A stretch of DNA of 6,256 nucleotides from Faecalibacterium sp. (GCA_017483235.1 JAFULE010000143.1:1-6256); one strand, 5' to 3'; positions 1 to 6,256 are shown, counted from the first letter of the stretch. Made by a program: numbers and translations. Notes: generated by a model from the letters alone, not told the origin.

Positions 1-2
1 TA

Positions 3-146
3 CCGCAGGCAAAGACCATGATCAACTGCTACGACGAAAAGGATCACACACTGGTTGCCTTGGTCGATAAGCTGATGGGGCGCAGCGAGTTCAAGGGAGA
101 AAGCCCCGTTGACGCGTTCTGCGGAATGTGGGATACTAAACTATAA
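3..146 (+). CDS. C-terminal end of an unidentified upstream protein (5' partial)
   Basis: The third forward frame is open from the window edge and stops at the TAA at 144-146, giving 47 residues; the other two forward frames close quickly. The visible tail is soluble and charged, with the segments MINCYDEKDHTLVALVDKL and SPVDAFCGMWDTKL. No catalytic motif or membrane segment is present. The spacing of an aspartate-rich stretch, a helix and a final 'G-x-PV-x-x-F-x-x-x-W' pattern faintly resembles the C-terminus of Gfo/Idh/MocA-type sugar dehydrogenases, but this is a weak resemblance from memory. The gene ends 14 nt before a strong hairpin, so it probably closes a separate upstream transcription unit. 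That the frame is coding is fairly safe; the family is open. Confidence 0.65.
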   Translation, partial: PQAKTMINCYDEKDHTLVALVDKLMGRSEFKGESPVDAFCGMWDTKL

Positions 147-160
147 GCAAATCTCTTCAG

Positions 161-199
161 AAAGGTGCAGCAGTGTAAACAGGCATTGCTGCACCTTTT
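161..199 (+). terminator. Hairpin with T tract after the upstream gene; likely intrinsic terminator or leader attenuator
   Basis: AAAGGTGCAGC at 161-171 pairs perfectly with GCTGCACCTTT at 188-198. The pairing continues through A172-T187, the G173-T186 wobble, T174-A185 and G175-C184, leaving an 8-nt loop at 176-183. The stem is about 15 bp and its 3' side ends in TTTT (196-199) followed by CCC. The T tract is short and partly inside the stem. It lies 14 nt after the upstream stop codon, which fits a Rho-independent terminator. It also ends only 23 nt before the ribosome site of the kinase gene, so an attenuator in the kinase leader is an alternative. Confidence 0.75.
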
Positions 200-222
200 C
201 CCGCATTATCCTGCTGCTGTAC

Positions 223-229
223 AAGGAGG
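223..229 (+). promoter_or_regulatory. Ribosome binding site of the histidine kinase gene
   Basis: A full AAGGAGG lies 5 nt before the ATG at 235. It decides the start: the reading frame stays open upstream to 109, but that extension runs through the upstream gene's end and the terminator hairpin, encodes a non-conserved stretch, and has no such site. Confidence 0.85.
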
Positions 230-234
230 GCTTT

Positions 235-1938
235 ATGAGGCAAAAAAACGCGGTGCCGCTGCGAATGAGCATTCTATTGGGATTGTTCGTGGTGGCGTTT
301 CCCATGCTGATCCTGCTTTTGGTCGCCAACGCAGTCACCTTCCGCAATCGTCAGCAGGAAAACCTGAAAGCCACCCAGCAAATCGTAAGCCATGCAGTAG
401 AACTGAACACCAACATGCTCAACTCGGTGCTTACCACAGTCAGCATGTATGCGGTGTCCAGCAACACGCCCAACAATATGCAGTATCTGTTCAACGAATC
501 CGAACAGATGTTTGCCCGGCGCGAGCTGAACAACTGGATGGAAGTCAGCGTAATGATGCAGTACCCCAAGCTGGAAATGTTTGCGGCGTATTCGGCTTAC
601 TCCGGCGATTATCTTACCATTTTCGGAACCGGCCCCGATATCAGCCATCGCTTTGCCATGCGTGATTCGGTGAAACAAACCCTGCAGTCCAGCCCGAATG
701 GTTCCAATCACTGGAGCTACACAGTACGGAACGGGGTAGCCTATCTGGAAAACATTTTCAACTATGGTGACATGTACTACTGCAGCCTGATACGGGCCGA
801 CGTGCTGGACGAACAGCTTGCCTTTGTTACCGGGCAGGATGGCGAGCTTTGCCTTTACAACAACGGTCATGCGGTGCACGGCGGTGATGTTCTGCGAAAG
901 CTGGGGCTGACCCAAGTGCCGCAGGATATTCAATATGCCACTATGGATGGCAAACCTCATCTTGTGATGCCGCTTGCCTTGGAAAATCCCGCTATGACCG
1001 CAGCACTGGTACTTTCGGCCGAGGAATCTCTGGCGGGTCTTACCGTACCACAGCTTCTGTTTCTATTGGTTGCGGTTGTTATGGCCGGTGCCCTGCTTTT
1101 GATGTACAGCATGCTGCAGGCCAATGTTACAAAACCAGTCGATATTCTGGTAGACGCTATGTCAAAAATCGGGGAAAGCGACCTTTCTTACCGTGTTGAT
1201 ACCACAACCGGCGCGCCCGAATTTGTTGTGATCGGCACCACATTCAACCAGATGATGGACCGTGTTCAACAGCTGACCGAAGAGATTTATATCCGTGAGA
1301 TCGAAAACCAGAAAGTAAGGCTGCGCAATTTGCAGATGCAGATCAATCCGCATTTTCTTTCCAACTGTCTGAATGTCATTCATACCGCTTCGATCCCGCA
1401 GAACTGGGAGGTTGTGCGGCAGATGACCGCACATCTTACCTCCTATTTCCGCTTTATGAACAGCTTATCTGCCGACGAGGTTCTTCTGGAAGAGGAATTA
1501 CGGTACACCCGCGATTTTCTCTCGATTCAGGAACTGCGCTTCCCAGATAAATTCAGCTGGGAAATTGCGGTACCGGATTTTCTGGGACACGCACGCATTC
1601 CGCCGCTGATCATCAAAACCTTTGCCGAAAACACCATCAAGCATGCACGGCAGGGGGAAGATTATGTAGAATTGCTGATTGAAGCAGAGATGGAAGCCTC
1701 GGAATCCTGCAGTCGGCTGCATCTGCATATTGTGGATACCGGGCCGGGATTTTCCGAAGAGTTTCTCGAGCGATGGGCACGGGGCGAAACCATCAGCACC
1801 GATGGCATTCACCATATCGGACTGGATAACATCCGCAGCCGCCTGCAGTTGACCTATGGCGAAGCTGCTGCCCTGCAGCTGGAAAACACGGTTGAAGGCG
1901 GTGCCGCGGTGCATCTGTACATTCCTCTTGATTTGTAA
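235..1938 (+). CDS. Sensor histidine kinase, LytS/YesM family (His_kinase/HATPase_c)
   Basis: This is a membrane sensor kinase of 567 residues that should autophosphorylate in response to an external signal and pass phosphate to the regulator encoded just downstream. Residues about 9-36 form a membrane anchor or signal-anchor. Residues about 37-270 form an extracytoplasmic sensor region that I cannot assign to a named fold, and residues about 271-294 form the second membrane span. A HAMP linker follows at about 295-349 (TKPVDILVDAM start). The His_kinase box QINPHF is at 369-374, with His373 as the phosphoacceptor. The ATPase shows the N box PPLIIKTFAENTIKHA (456-471), the G1 box DTGPGF (501-506) and the G2 box IGLDNIRSRL (528-537). 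Length and order are typical of YesM-like kinases. One oddity is PHFLSN, where PHFLYN is usual. The start at 235 is set by its AAGGAGG. The ligand is unknown. Confidence 0.93.
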   Translation: MRQKNAVPLRMSILLGLFVVAFPMLILLLVANAVTFRNRQQENLKATQQIVSHAVELNTNMLNSVLTTVSMYAVSSNTPNNMQYLFNESEQMFARRELNNWMEVSVMMQYPKLEMFAAYSAYSGDYLTIFGTGPDISHRFAMRDSVKQTLQSSPNGSNHWSYTVRNGVAYLENIFNYGDMYYCSLIRADVLDEQLAFVTGQDGELCLYNNGHAVHGGDVLRKLGLTQVPQDIQYATMDGKPHLVMPLALENPAMTAALVLSAEESLAGLTVPQLLFLLVAVVMAGALLLMYSMLQANVTKPVDILVDAMSKIGESDLSYRVDTTTGAPEFVVIGTTFNQMMDRVQQLTEEIYIREIENQKVRLRNLQMQINPHFLSNCLNVIHTASIPQNWEVVRQMTAHLTSYFRFMNSLSADEVLLEEELRYTRDFLSIQELRFPDKFSWEIAVPDFLGHARIPPLIIKTFAENTIKHARQGEDYVELLIEAEMEASESCSRLHLHIVDTGPGFSEEFLERWARGETISTDGIHHIGLDNIRSRLQLTYGEAAALQLENTVEGGAAVHLYIPLDL

Positions 1939-1958
1939 CACAACCACTCCCCTGTTTT

Positions 1959-1965
1959 GGAAGGA
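1959..1965 (+). promoter_or_regulatory. Ribosome binding site of the response regulator gene
   Basis: GGAAGGA lies 10 nt before the ATG at 1976, inside the 37-nt gap after the kinase stop. The spacing is slightly long but usable. It supports separate initiation of the regulator rather than strict translational coupling by overlap. Confidence 0.6.
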
Positions 1966-1975
1966 ACGATAATCC

Positions 1976-3565
1976 ATGTACAACATTCTATTGGTTGACG
2001 ACGAGGTGGACAGCCTTTATGCCTTACAGGCATCTGTAGACTGGTCCACGCTCGGTGTTGATAAGGTTCTTTTGGCAGACGGCGCAGCCAAAGCACAAGA
2101 CCTGCTGGAACGGTATACCATTCACCTGATGATCTGTGATATCGAAATGCCCGGCATGGACGGACTGCAGCTGTGGAGCTGGACCAAAGAGCACTATCCT
2201 GACACCGAGGGAATTTTTCTTACCTGCCACGCCGATTTTGCCTATGCACAGCGTGCTATCGAACTGGGCGGCCGCAACTATCTGCTGAAGCCTGCTCAGC
2301 CGGCAAAGCTCGCCGAGGAAATTGAAAAAACCTTTGCCGCAATAACAGAACGCAACGCCACCCGAAAAAGCTCTGCTCTTTGGAAAGAGAATCTGGCCAT
2401 GCGTCGGCGCGATTATCTGTTTAATGTGATCAACCGGCAGCTTTCCTCCAGCAGTTATGCGCTGCAGCGGCTGAGCGAAGAGCGCCAGCTGGATTTTGCC
2501 CCCGGAATGAAGATCGTTCCGGTTTTGCTGCTGGTACAGCAATGGCACCGCGAAATGCCGCCCGAGGATATTCCCTTGATGGAGTACGGCATTTGCAACA
2601 CCGCCAGCGAGATTTTTGTCAAGGACGAGCAAGCCGGTGATGTGCTTCTTGTCAGCCGCGGGCATATTCTTGTGCTGCTGTATCTTCCGCCAAACGGCAA
2701 GCTGCGTCTTTCTTTGGAGGGCGCCTGTAAAGAACAGGTCGATACCTGCTACCGTTATCTGACCGTTGATATCTCCTGCCTGATCGGCCGCACCTGTACA
2801 GTGGATCAGCTTGCCGATACGGTAGACGAGCTGAATGCTTACGCCCGCCAAAAAGCCATTCATCATCTGCAGGTATATCATCTGCAGCAGACTGCAGTTG
2901 AAAACGCAGAATTGCACGTTCCCGACGCAGCGCAGTGGCCCAGCCTTTTGCAGGAAGGCAACGGAAACACGATCTACGAGCACATTGCAGCCTGGCTGCA
3001 GAATGCCGAGCAAAACGGCACCGCCGATGTCGAGTTGCTGCAGCGGATCCAGCAGGATTTTCTGCAGGCCGTATACGGCGTGCTGCAGGATAACAACATT
3101 CAGGCAAACCTTCTGTTTCAGGATAAACACAGCTTCCTGATGCAGGAAAAATCACTTTATTCCATCGAACATTTTCTTTCGTGGCTGCAGTGGACCCTGC
3201 GCCGCGCCGGCGATTGCATGAACCGCTTAAACAACGCAGACTCGGTTGTGGTTCGGGTAAAAAAATATATCTCGGCCAACATCAAAAACGAGGACCTGAA
3301 CCGCGAGGCCATTGCAAACGCGGTATATCTGAACCCAGATTATCTCTCCCGTCTGTTCAAACAGAAAACCGGTATTTCCCTGTCGGAGTATATCCAGCAG
3401 CAGCGCCTGACCCTGGCCAAAAACCTTCTTACCCAAACCAAGCTCTCGGTCGGCGACATTGCTTTTAATCTGGGCTACAACAGCTTTTCTTACTTTACGC
3501 GGGTATTTAAAGCTGCCACCGGTTATGCCCCCATGGAATACCGCAAAACGTTCACCAAACAATAA
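1976..3565 (+). CDS. Response regulator, YesN-like: receiver domain plus AraC-type HTH
   Basis: This 529-residue cytoplasmic transcription factor is the evident partner of the kinase 37 nt upstream. The N-terminal receiver domain (about 1-120) starts MYNILLVDDE, with the acidic pair Asp8/Asp9, phosphoacceptor Asp55 in CDIEMPGMDG, Thr83 in LTCHADF and Lys105 in YLLKPAQP, so it looks fully functional. The middle (about 125-420) is a long, poorly conserved, helix-rich and glutamine-rich region with no domain I recognise, as is usual for YesN-like regulators. The C-terminal AraC domain (about 425-525) holds two helix-turn-helix units: LNREAIANAVYLNPDYLSRL, and the better conserved second unit SVGDIAFNLGYNSFSYFTRV followed by FKAATGYAPMEYRK. 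Members of this family usually activate carbohydrate uptake or degradation genes. The direct targets here are not visible; the downstream lactonases and autoregulation are inferences from position. Confidence 0.93.
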   Translation: MYNILLVDDEVDSLYALQASVDWSTLGVDKVLLADGAAKAQDLLERYTIHLMICDIEMPGMDGLQLWSWTKEHYPDTEGIFLTCHADFAYAQRAIELGGRNYLLKPAQPAKLAEEIEKTFAAITERNATRKSSALWKENLAMRRRDYLFNVINRQLSSSSYALQRLSEERQLDFAPGMKIVPVLLLVQQWHREMPPEDIPLMEYGICNTASEIFVKDEQAGDVLLVSRGHILVLLYLPPNGKLRLSLEGACKEQVDTCYRYLTVDISCLIGRTCTVDQLADTVDELNAYARQKAIHHLQVYHLQQTAVENAELHVPDAAQWPSLLQEGNGNTIYEHIAAWLQNAEQNGTADVELLQRIQQDFLQAVYGVLQDNNIQANLLFQDKHSFLMQEKSLYSIEHFLSWLQWTLRRAGDCMNRLNNADSVVVRVKKYISANIKNEDLNREAIANAVYLNPDYLSRLFKQKTGISLSEYIQQQRLTLAKNLLTQTKLSVGDIAFNLGYNSFSYFTRVFKAATGYAPMEYRKTFTKQ

Positions 3566-3574
3566 TCTCATCAC

Positions 3575-3581
3575 AAGGAGG
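3575..3581 (+). promoter_or_regulatory. Ribosome binding site of the first lactonase gene
   Basis: A perfect AAGGAGG lies 9 nt before the ATG at 3591. It rejects the longer open frame starting at 3459, whose extra 44 codons lie entirely over the end of the regulator gene and would spoil the alignment with the second lactonase, which begins at the equivalent point. Confidence 0.85.
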
Positions 3582-3590
3582 ACACTGATC

Positions 3591-4778
3591 ATGGCATCTC
3601 AAAAGCTTCGGATGTACATCAGCCAGTGGGCGCAGAAATGCGGTGCCCCCGGCATGAGTTTGTTCCACTTTGACACGGCCACCGGCTCGATCGAGCCGGT
3701 CAAACAGCTGGATGATAACAAATCCTTTGGCTGCTCGCTGATCGACCCGGCCAAAAACGTCATGTATGTATGCAACGAAGGCAATCTTTTCCCCGAAACA
3801 CCCTACGACAGCGGCCGTGTGTACTGCTATAAAATCGATCCCGCTACCGGCGACATCGCTCTGCTGAACTATAAAGATACCTATTGCCCCTTTACCTCCT
3901 ACCTGAATCTGGATCCCACCGGCAGATATCTGATGGTCTCGAACCACACCTGGACGGCCTACACCACGACTGTTGAACAGGACAAGGACGGAACCTTCAT
4001 CCCCGTAACTCACACCAACGATTCGATCTGCAACCTGTTTGCCATCAATGAGGATGGTTCTCTGGGTGAAATGGTGGACATTGCAAAGCATCAGGCCTCA
4101 CCTGGGCTGCACTTTACCCTGGAAGGCCGGGTACGCACCCCGCACCCCCACTGCGTAATGAAGTCGCCCAGCGGCAATCTCTATGCCGTATGCGATAAAG
4201 GCGACGGCCATTTATATCTGTACGGCATTGACAGCGAAAGCGGCAAGCTGAAGCTGCTGTCGCGCACAGTGACTGACACACCGGACAGTGAACCCCGTTA
4301 CTGCTCGTTCCATCCCACCAAGCCTTTCCTGTACGTAAACCACGAACACACCCCCGGTGACCGCCTTACGATGACTACCTTCCGCTATGAGGAAGACGGC
4401 AATGTGGAAGAACTGGGCAAGCTGTACATTGATGTTTCGGCGTACAAGCCGGTGGAACCGTTCCGTCAAATGCAGGGTATGTGCATCTCTGCCGACGGGA
4501 AGTATGTCTACGTGCAGGCACATGGCTACAACCTGATTCTGGTGTTAAAGGTGAATGAAGAGACCGGGCTGCTGGAACAATACGCCGAAACCCCCGTTGA
4601 AGGCGAATGGCCCCGCTGTGTAGCACTGAGCCCGGATGGAAAATTCCTGATTCATTGCTGCCTGGCCGGCCAGATCAGCGTATTTGCTGTGGGGGAAGAC
4701 GGTCGTTTGACCGATACCGGAAACCGAGCCTTTGTGAAGGGCAGCGGTTATGTCAGCTTTATGGAGATGGATGAATAA
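3591..4778 (+). CDS. Lactonase family protein, seven-bladed beta-propeller (6-phosphogluconolactonase-like), copy 1
   Basis: This 395-residue protein has no signal peptide or membrane span, so it should be cytoplasmic. The propeller shows as repeated hairpins of 'P-x-G/K-x-x-x-YV' type: residues 51-60, 107-116, 192-200 (SPSGNLYAV), 241-249 (HPTKPFLYV), 300-308 (SADGKYVYV) and 347-355 (SPDGKFLIH). The C-terminal strand around SGYVSFMEMD probably closes the ring with the N-terminal MYISQW strand. Family signatures are PHPH (184-187), EPR with Arg236, NHEH with Glu252 and WPR with Arg342. The usual SNRG motif reads QAHG here (309-312), so its arginine is missing, and the usual DLGxD reads DKGD (202-205). 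The family hydrolyses sugar lactones or isomerises related lactones; the substrate here is unknown and loss of that activity is possible. It follows the regulator by 25 nt and is paralogous to the next gene. Confidence 0.88.
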   Translation: MASQKLRMYISQWAQKCGAPGMSLFHFDTATGSIEPVKQLDDNKSFGCSLIDPAKNVMYVCNEGNLFPETPYDSGRVYCYKIDPATGDIALLNYKDTYCPFTSYLNLDPTGRYLMVSNHTWTAYTTTVEQDKDGTFIPVTHTNDSICNLFAINEDGSLGEMVDIAKHQASPGLHFTLEGRVRTPHPHCVMKSPSGNLYAVCDKGDGHLYLYGIDSESGKLKLLSRTVTDTPDSEPRYCSFHPTKPFLYVNHEHTPGDRLTMTTFRYEEDGNVEELGKLYIDVSAYKPVEPFRQMQGMCISADGKYVYVQAHGYNLILVLKVNEETGLLEQYAETPVEGEWPRCVALSPDGKFLIHCCLAGQISVFAVGEDGRLTDTGNRAFVKGSGYVSFMEMDE

Positions 4779-4824
4779 CTGAGAATCTCCCCTTTATCCC
4801 TTCTCCACATCCAATAGAAATGGC

Positions 4825-4829
4825 GGTGA
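4825..4829 (+). promoter_or_regulatory. Weak ribosome binding site of the second lactonase gene
   Basis: Only GGTGA, within GGCGGTGA, precedes the ATG at 4836, with 6 nt of spacing. This is clearly weaker than the AAGGAGG of the first copy. The start is still preferred because MNKKPLYLYMSLW aligns with the start of the first copy; the nearby ATG at 4820 is out of frame. Confidence 0.5.
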
Positions 4830-4835
4830 ACCACG

Positions 4836-5999
4836 ATGAACAAAAAACCTCTTTATCTTTATATGAGCTTGTGGGGCGAACATGGCGGCGCACCGGGGTT
4901 GGCACTGTTCCGCTTTGACGCGGAAACCGGCGCCATCTCGCTGCTTCGCAAGCTGGACGACAGCCGATCGTTCGGCCCTTCGGTGATCGATGCAGAAAAA
5001 AGAATTTTTTATGTCTGCAACGAGACCGATCTGGAAAAAGAACTGGGATACAATACCGGGCGAATCTATGGTTTCAGGATCGACCCGTCCAACGGCGAAC
5101 TGACCGAGCTGTTCCGGCAGGAAACCTACTGCCCTTTCCCGGATTACATCGGCTTCAGTGCAGACAAAAAGTATATGCTCGTTCCGCATCACTCCAGCGC
5201 AAAAAGCGTAACGACCATCGAGCGCGACACAACCGGCAAATACAGCCCGGTTGTACGCTACATGGACTCTGCAGTCGATCTGTTTACCATGCAGGAAAAC
5301 GGCACCATTGACGAGCTGGTGGACGTACGCAAGCACAGCTTTAGCCGGAGAACCACCGATTATCAGGGGCAGGTCACCATCCCCCACCCCCACTGTGCAG
5401 TACGTTCCCCGTCCGGAAAGCTGTTTGCGGTCTGCGACAAAGGCGACTGTCATTTATACCTGTACGAGATCGACCGTAGTGCAAACAGGCTCAACCTCCT
5501 GTCCCGCACCATGACAGATGTTCCGCTCAGTGAACCACGTTACTGTGTTTTCCACCCCACCAAGCCGTATCTTTTCGTAAACCACGAGCATTCGGCACAT
5601 GGTCAGATGACGGTCAGTGCCTTCCGTTACGACGAGAATGGTAATGTAACCCTGATCAATAAGGTGAACTGTGTGCCGCAGGGCAAAACAGCCAACTGCG
5701 GCCAGGGCCTGTGCATCTCGCCGGATGGAAACCGGATCTACAATCAGCTCAACGGCTGCAACACCATTGCAGTTCTGGCTGTAAACGAAGACGGAAGCCT
5801 CACGGTAAAACAACACGCCGTGATCGAAGGTGCCAAACCCCGCAACTGTAATCTGAGCCCGGATGGCCGCTTCCTTGTCTCGGCCTGCCTGTCCGGTGAA
5901 ATTGCCGTATATGCGGTTGATCCGGATGGTTGTCTGACCCTTACCGATCACAAGGAATTTATGGAAGGCAGCGCCTATATCACCTTTTATCAGCCGTAA
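4836..5999 (+). CDS. Lactonase family protein, seven-bladed beta-propeller (6-phosphogluconolactonase-like), copy 2
   Basis: This 387-residue protein is cytoplasmic by the absence of a leader. It aligns with the preceding protein over its whole length, about half identical by eye, so the two genes are an old tandem duplication. Shared blocks include GGAPG/CGAPG near the start, YVCNE, TYCPF, PHPHC (183-187), VCDKGD (199-204), HLYLY, LLSRT, SEPRYC with Arg235, FHPTKP, VNHEH with Glu251, and LSPDG. The repeated propeller hairpins lie at the same places as in copy 1. The position of the family's SNRG arginine reads QLNG (304-307), so this copy also lacks it, but with a different replacement. The copies differ most near residues 155-180 and 275-290, where loops may line the substrate pocket. 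A lactone of a sugar or sugar acid is the family-level guess. It is the last gene before the terminator. Confidence 0.88.
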   Translation: MNKKPLYLYMSLWGEHGGAPGLALFRFDAETGAISLLRKLDDSRSFGPSVIDAEKRIFYVCNETDLEKELGYNTGRIYGFRIDPSNGELTELFRQETYCPFPDYIGFSADKKYMLVPHHSSAKSVTTIERDTTGKYSPVVRYMDSAVDLFTMQENGTIDELVDVRKHSFSRRTTDYQGQVTIPHPHCAVRSPSGKLFAVCDKGDCHLYLYEIDRSANRLNLLSRTMTDVPLSEPRYCVFHPTKPYLFVNHEHSAHGQMTVSAFRYDENGNVTLINKVNCVPQGKTANCGQGLCISPDGNRIYNQLNGCNTIAVLAVNEDGSLTVKQHAVIEGAKPRNCNLSPDGRFLVSACLSGEIAVYAVDPDGCLTLTDHKEFMEGSAYITFYQP

Positions 6000-6044
6000 T
6001 CAAACCGGGTTTGCCATGCAATCATTGATTATGATTCTTTAAAA

Positions 6045-6092
6045 ATCACCACCGCCGCCCCATGCATATGCACAGGGCGGCGGTGATGTTTT
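6045..6092. terminator. Bidirectional intrinsic terminator between convergent genes
   Basis: CACCGCCGCCC at 6050-6060 pairs with GGGCGGCGGTG at 6075-6085, an 11-bp GC-rich stem with a 14-nt loop. An alternative register pairs ATCACC (6045-6050) with GGTGAT (6082-6087) around a 3-nt bulge. On the plus strand the hairpin is followed by TGTTTTGCTT (TTTT at 6089-6092). On the minus strand it is followed by the complement of AAAAA at 6041-6045, a run of five T. It lies 50 nt after the second lactonase stop and about 45 nt beyond the stop of the minus-strand gene, so it can serve both. Confidence 0.85.
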
Positions 6093-6131
6093 GCTTATAA
6101 CAGGCCGATTTCGAAAAGCGGAAAAAGGATC

Positions 6132-6256
6132 TTACAGAACAAAGGTCATGCCCAGGGTGGTGAACAGACCGGCAAAGATTGCACAGGGAATGACGCCGAT
6201 CAGAACGTTGCCGTACTTACGGTACAGGTAGGTCACAACACCGGTGGTGCCGCCCA
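6132..6256 (-). CDS. C-terminal end of an integral membrane protein (5' partial)
   Basis: On the minus strand one frame is open from the window edge to the stop whose complement is TTA at 6132-6134, giving 40 residues. The sequence has a basic turn, TYLYRKYGN, followed by a long hydrophobic stretch, VLIGVIPCAIFAGLFTTLG, ending MTFVL. This is the pattern of a last transmembrane helix with a short cytoplasmic or outer tail. Similar 'YRK-x-GN' plus hydrophobic endings occur in several multi-span proteins, for example membrane-embedded alpha/beta-hydrolase proteins and transporters, so I do not assign a family. It converges on the lactonase operon and belongs to a different unit. Confidence 0.65.
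   Translation of the reverse strand, partial: GGTTGVVTYLYRKYGNVLIGVIPCAIFAGLFTTLGMTFVL

Noticed and set aside
186..209. Possible promoter TTGCTG (186-191) with CATTAT (204-209)
   Set aside because: The spacer is only 12 nt, far from the usual 16-18, and the -35 element overlaps the terminator stem.
109..234. Extension of the kinase frame upstream to a start at 109
   Set aside because: The extra 42 codons overlap the upstream gene and the hairpin, and the only good ribosome site is at 223-229 before the ATG at 235.
100..234. AAAGCCC at 100-106 complementary to GGGCTTT at 228-234 beside the kinase start
   Set aside because: A 7-bp long-range match is expected by chance at this distance, and it has no support from a competing fold.
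2024..3130. Long open frame on the minus strand (368 codons) across the regulator gene
   Set aside because: It is a shadow of the well-supported receiver/AraC gene; its translation shows no recognisable domain. The same applies to the minus-strand frames over the kinase and both lactonases.
1..3250. Very frequent CTGCAG hexamers, especially in the regulator gene
   Set aside because: Most of the copies read in frame as the codon pair CTG-CAG (Leu-Gln), so they reflect codon choice and glutamine-rich protein rather than a DNA signal.
3459..3590. Extension of the first lactonase to a start at 3459
   Set aside because: The extension lies in another frame over the end of the regulator gene; a perfect ribosome site and alignment with copy 2 both favour 3591.
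6063..6072. Palindrome TGCATATGCA
   Set aside because: It is in the loop of the terminator hairpin, has too small a central turn to form its own stem, and has no partner site suggesting an operator.

Overview
The window looks like a chromosomal segment of a Gram-positive anaerobe of the Clostridia. It is moderately GC-rich, with strong AAGGAGG ribosome sites and a YesM/YesN-type two-component pair. A gut Oscillospiraceae/Ruminococcaceae-like host is a reasonable guess, but no marker gene fixes the taxon. I see no mobile element, CRISPR array, tRNA or rRNA.

Layout: (1) 3-146, the last 47 codons of an upstream plus-strand gene that I could not firmly identify. (2) 161-199, a strong hairpin with a short T tract, squeezed between that gene and the next. 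(3) 235-1938, a membrane sensor histidine kinase of the LytS/YesM class. (4) 1976-3565, its partner response regulator with an AraC-type DNA-binding domain. (5) 3591-4778 and (6) 4836-5999, two tandem paralogous proteins of the seven-bladed beta-propeller lactonase (6-phosphogluconolactonase-like, PF10282-type) family. (7) 6045-6092, a GC-rich hairpin that can terminate transcription from both sides. (8) 6132-6256, the C-terminal end of a membrane protein on the minus strand, converging on the same terminator.

Genes 3 to 6 share a strand with gaps of 37, 25 and 57 nt and no terminator between them, so they most likely form one four-gene operon. The kinase would sense an extracellular ligand and phosphorylate Asp55 of the regulator. 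The regulator would then activate target promoters, possibly its own. The two propellers have no signal peptide and should act in the cytoplasm, probably on a sugar lactone or related compound.

The most unusual content is the lactonase pair. Both keep the PHPH, EPR and NHEH signatures of the family, but both lack the arginine of the usual SNRG motif. They also share seven aligned cysteines. This points to a divergent subfamily whose substrate cannot be read from sequence. It is also notable that this YesMN-type pair is followed by enzymes and not, within the window, by a sugar ABC transporter.
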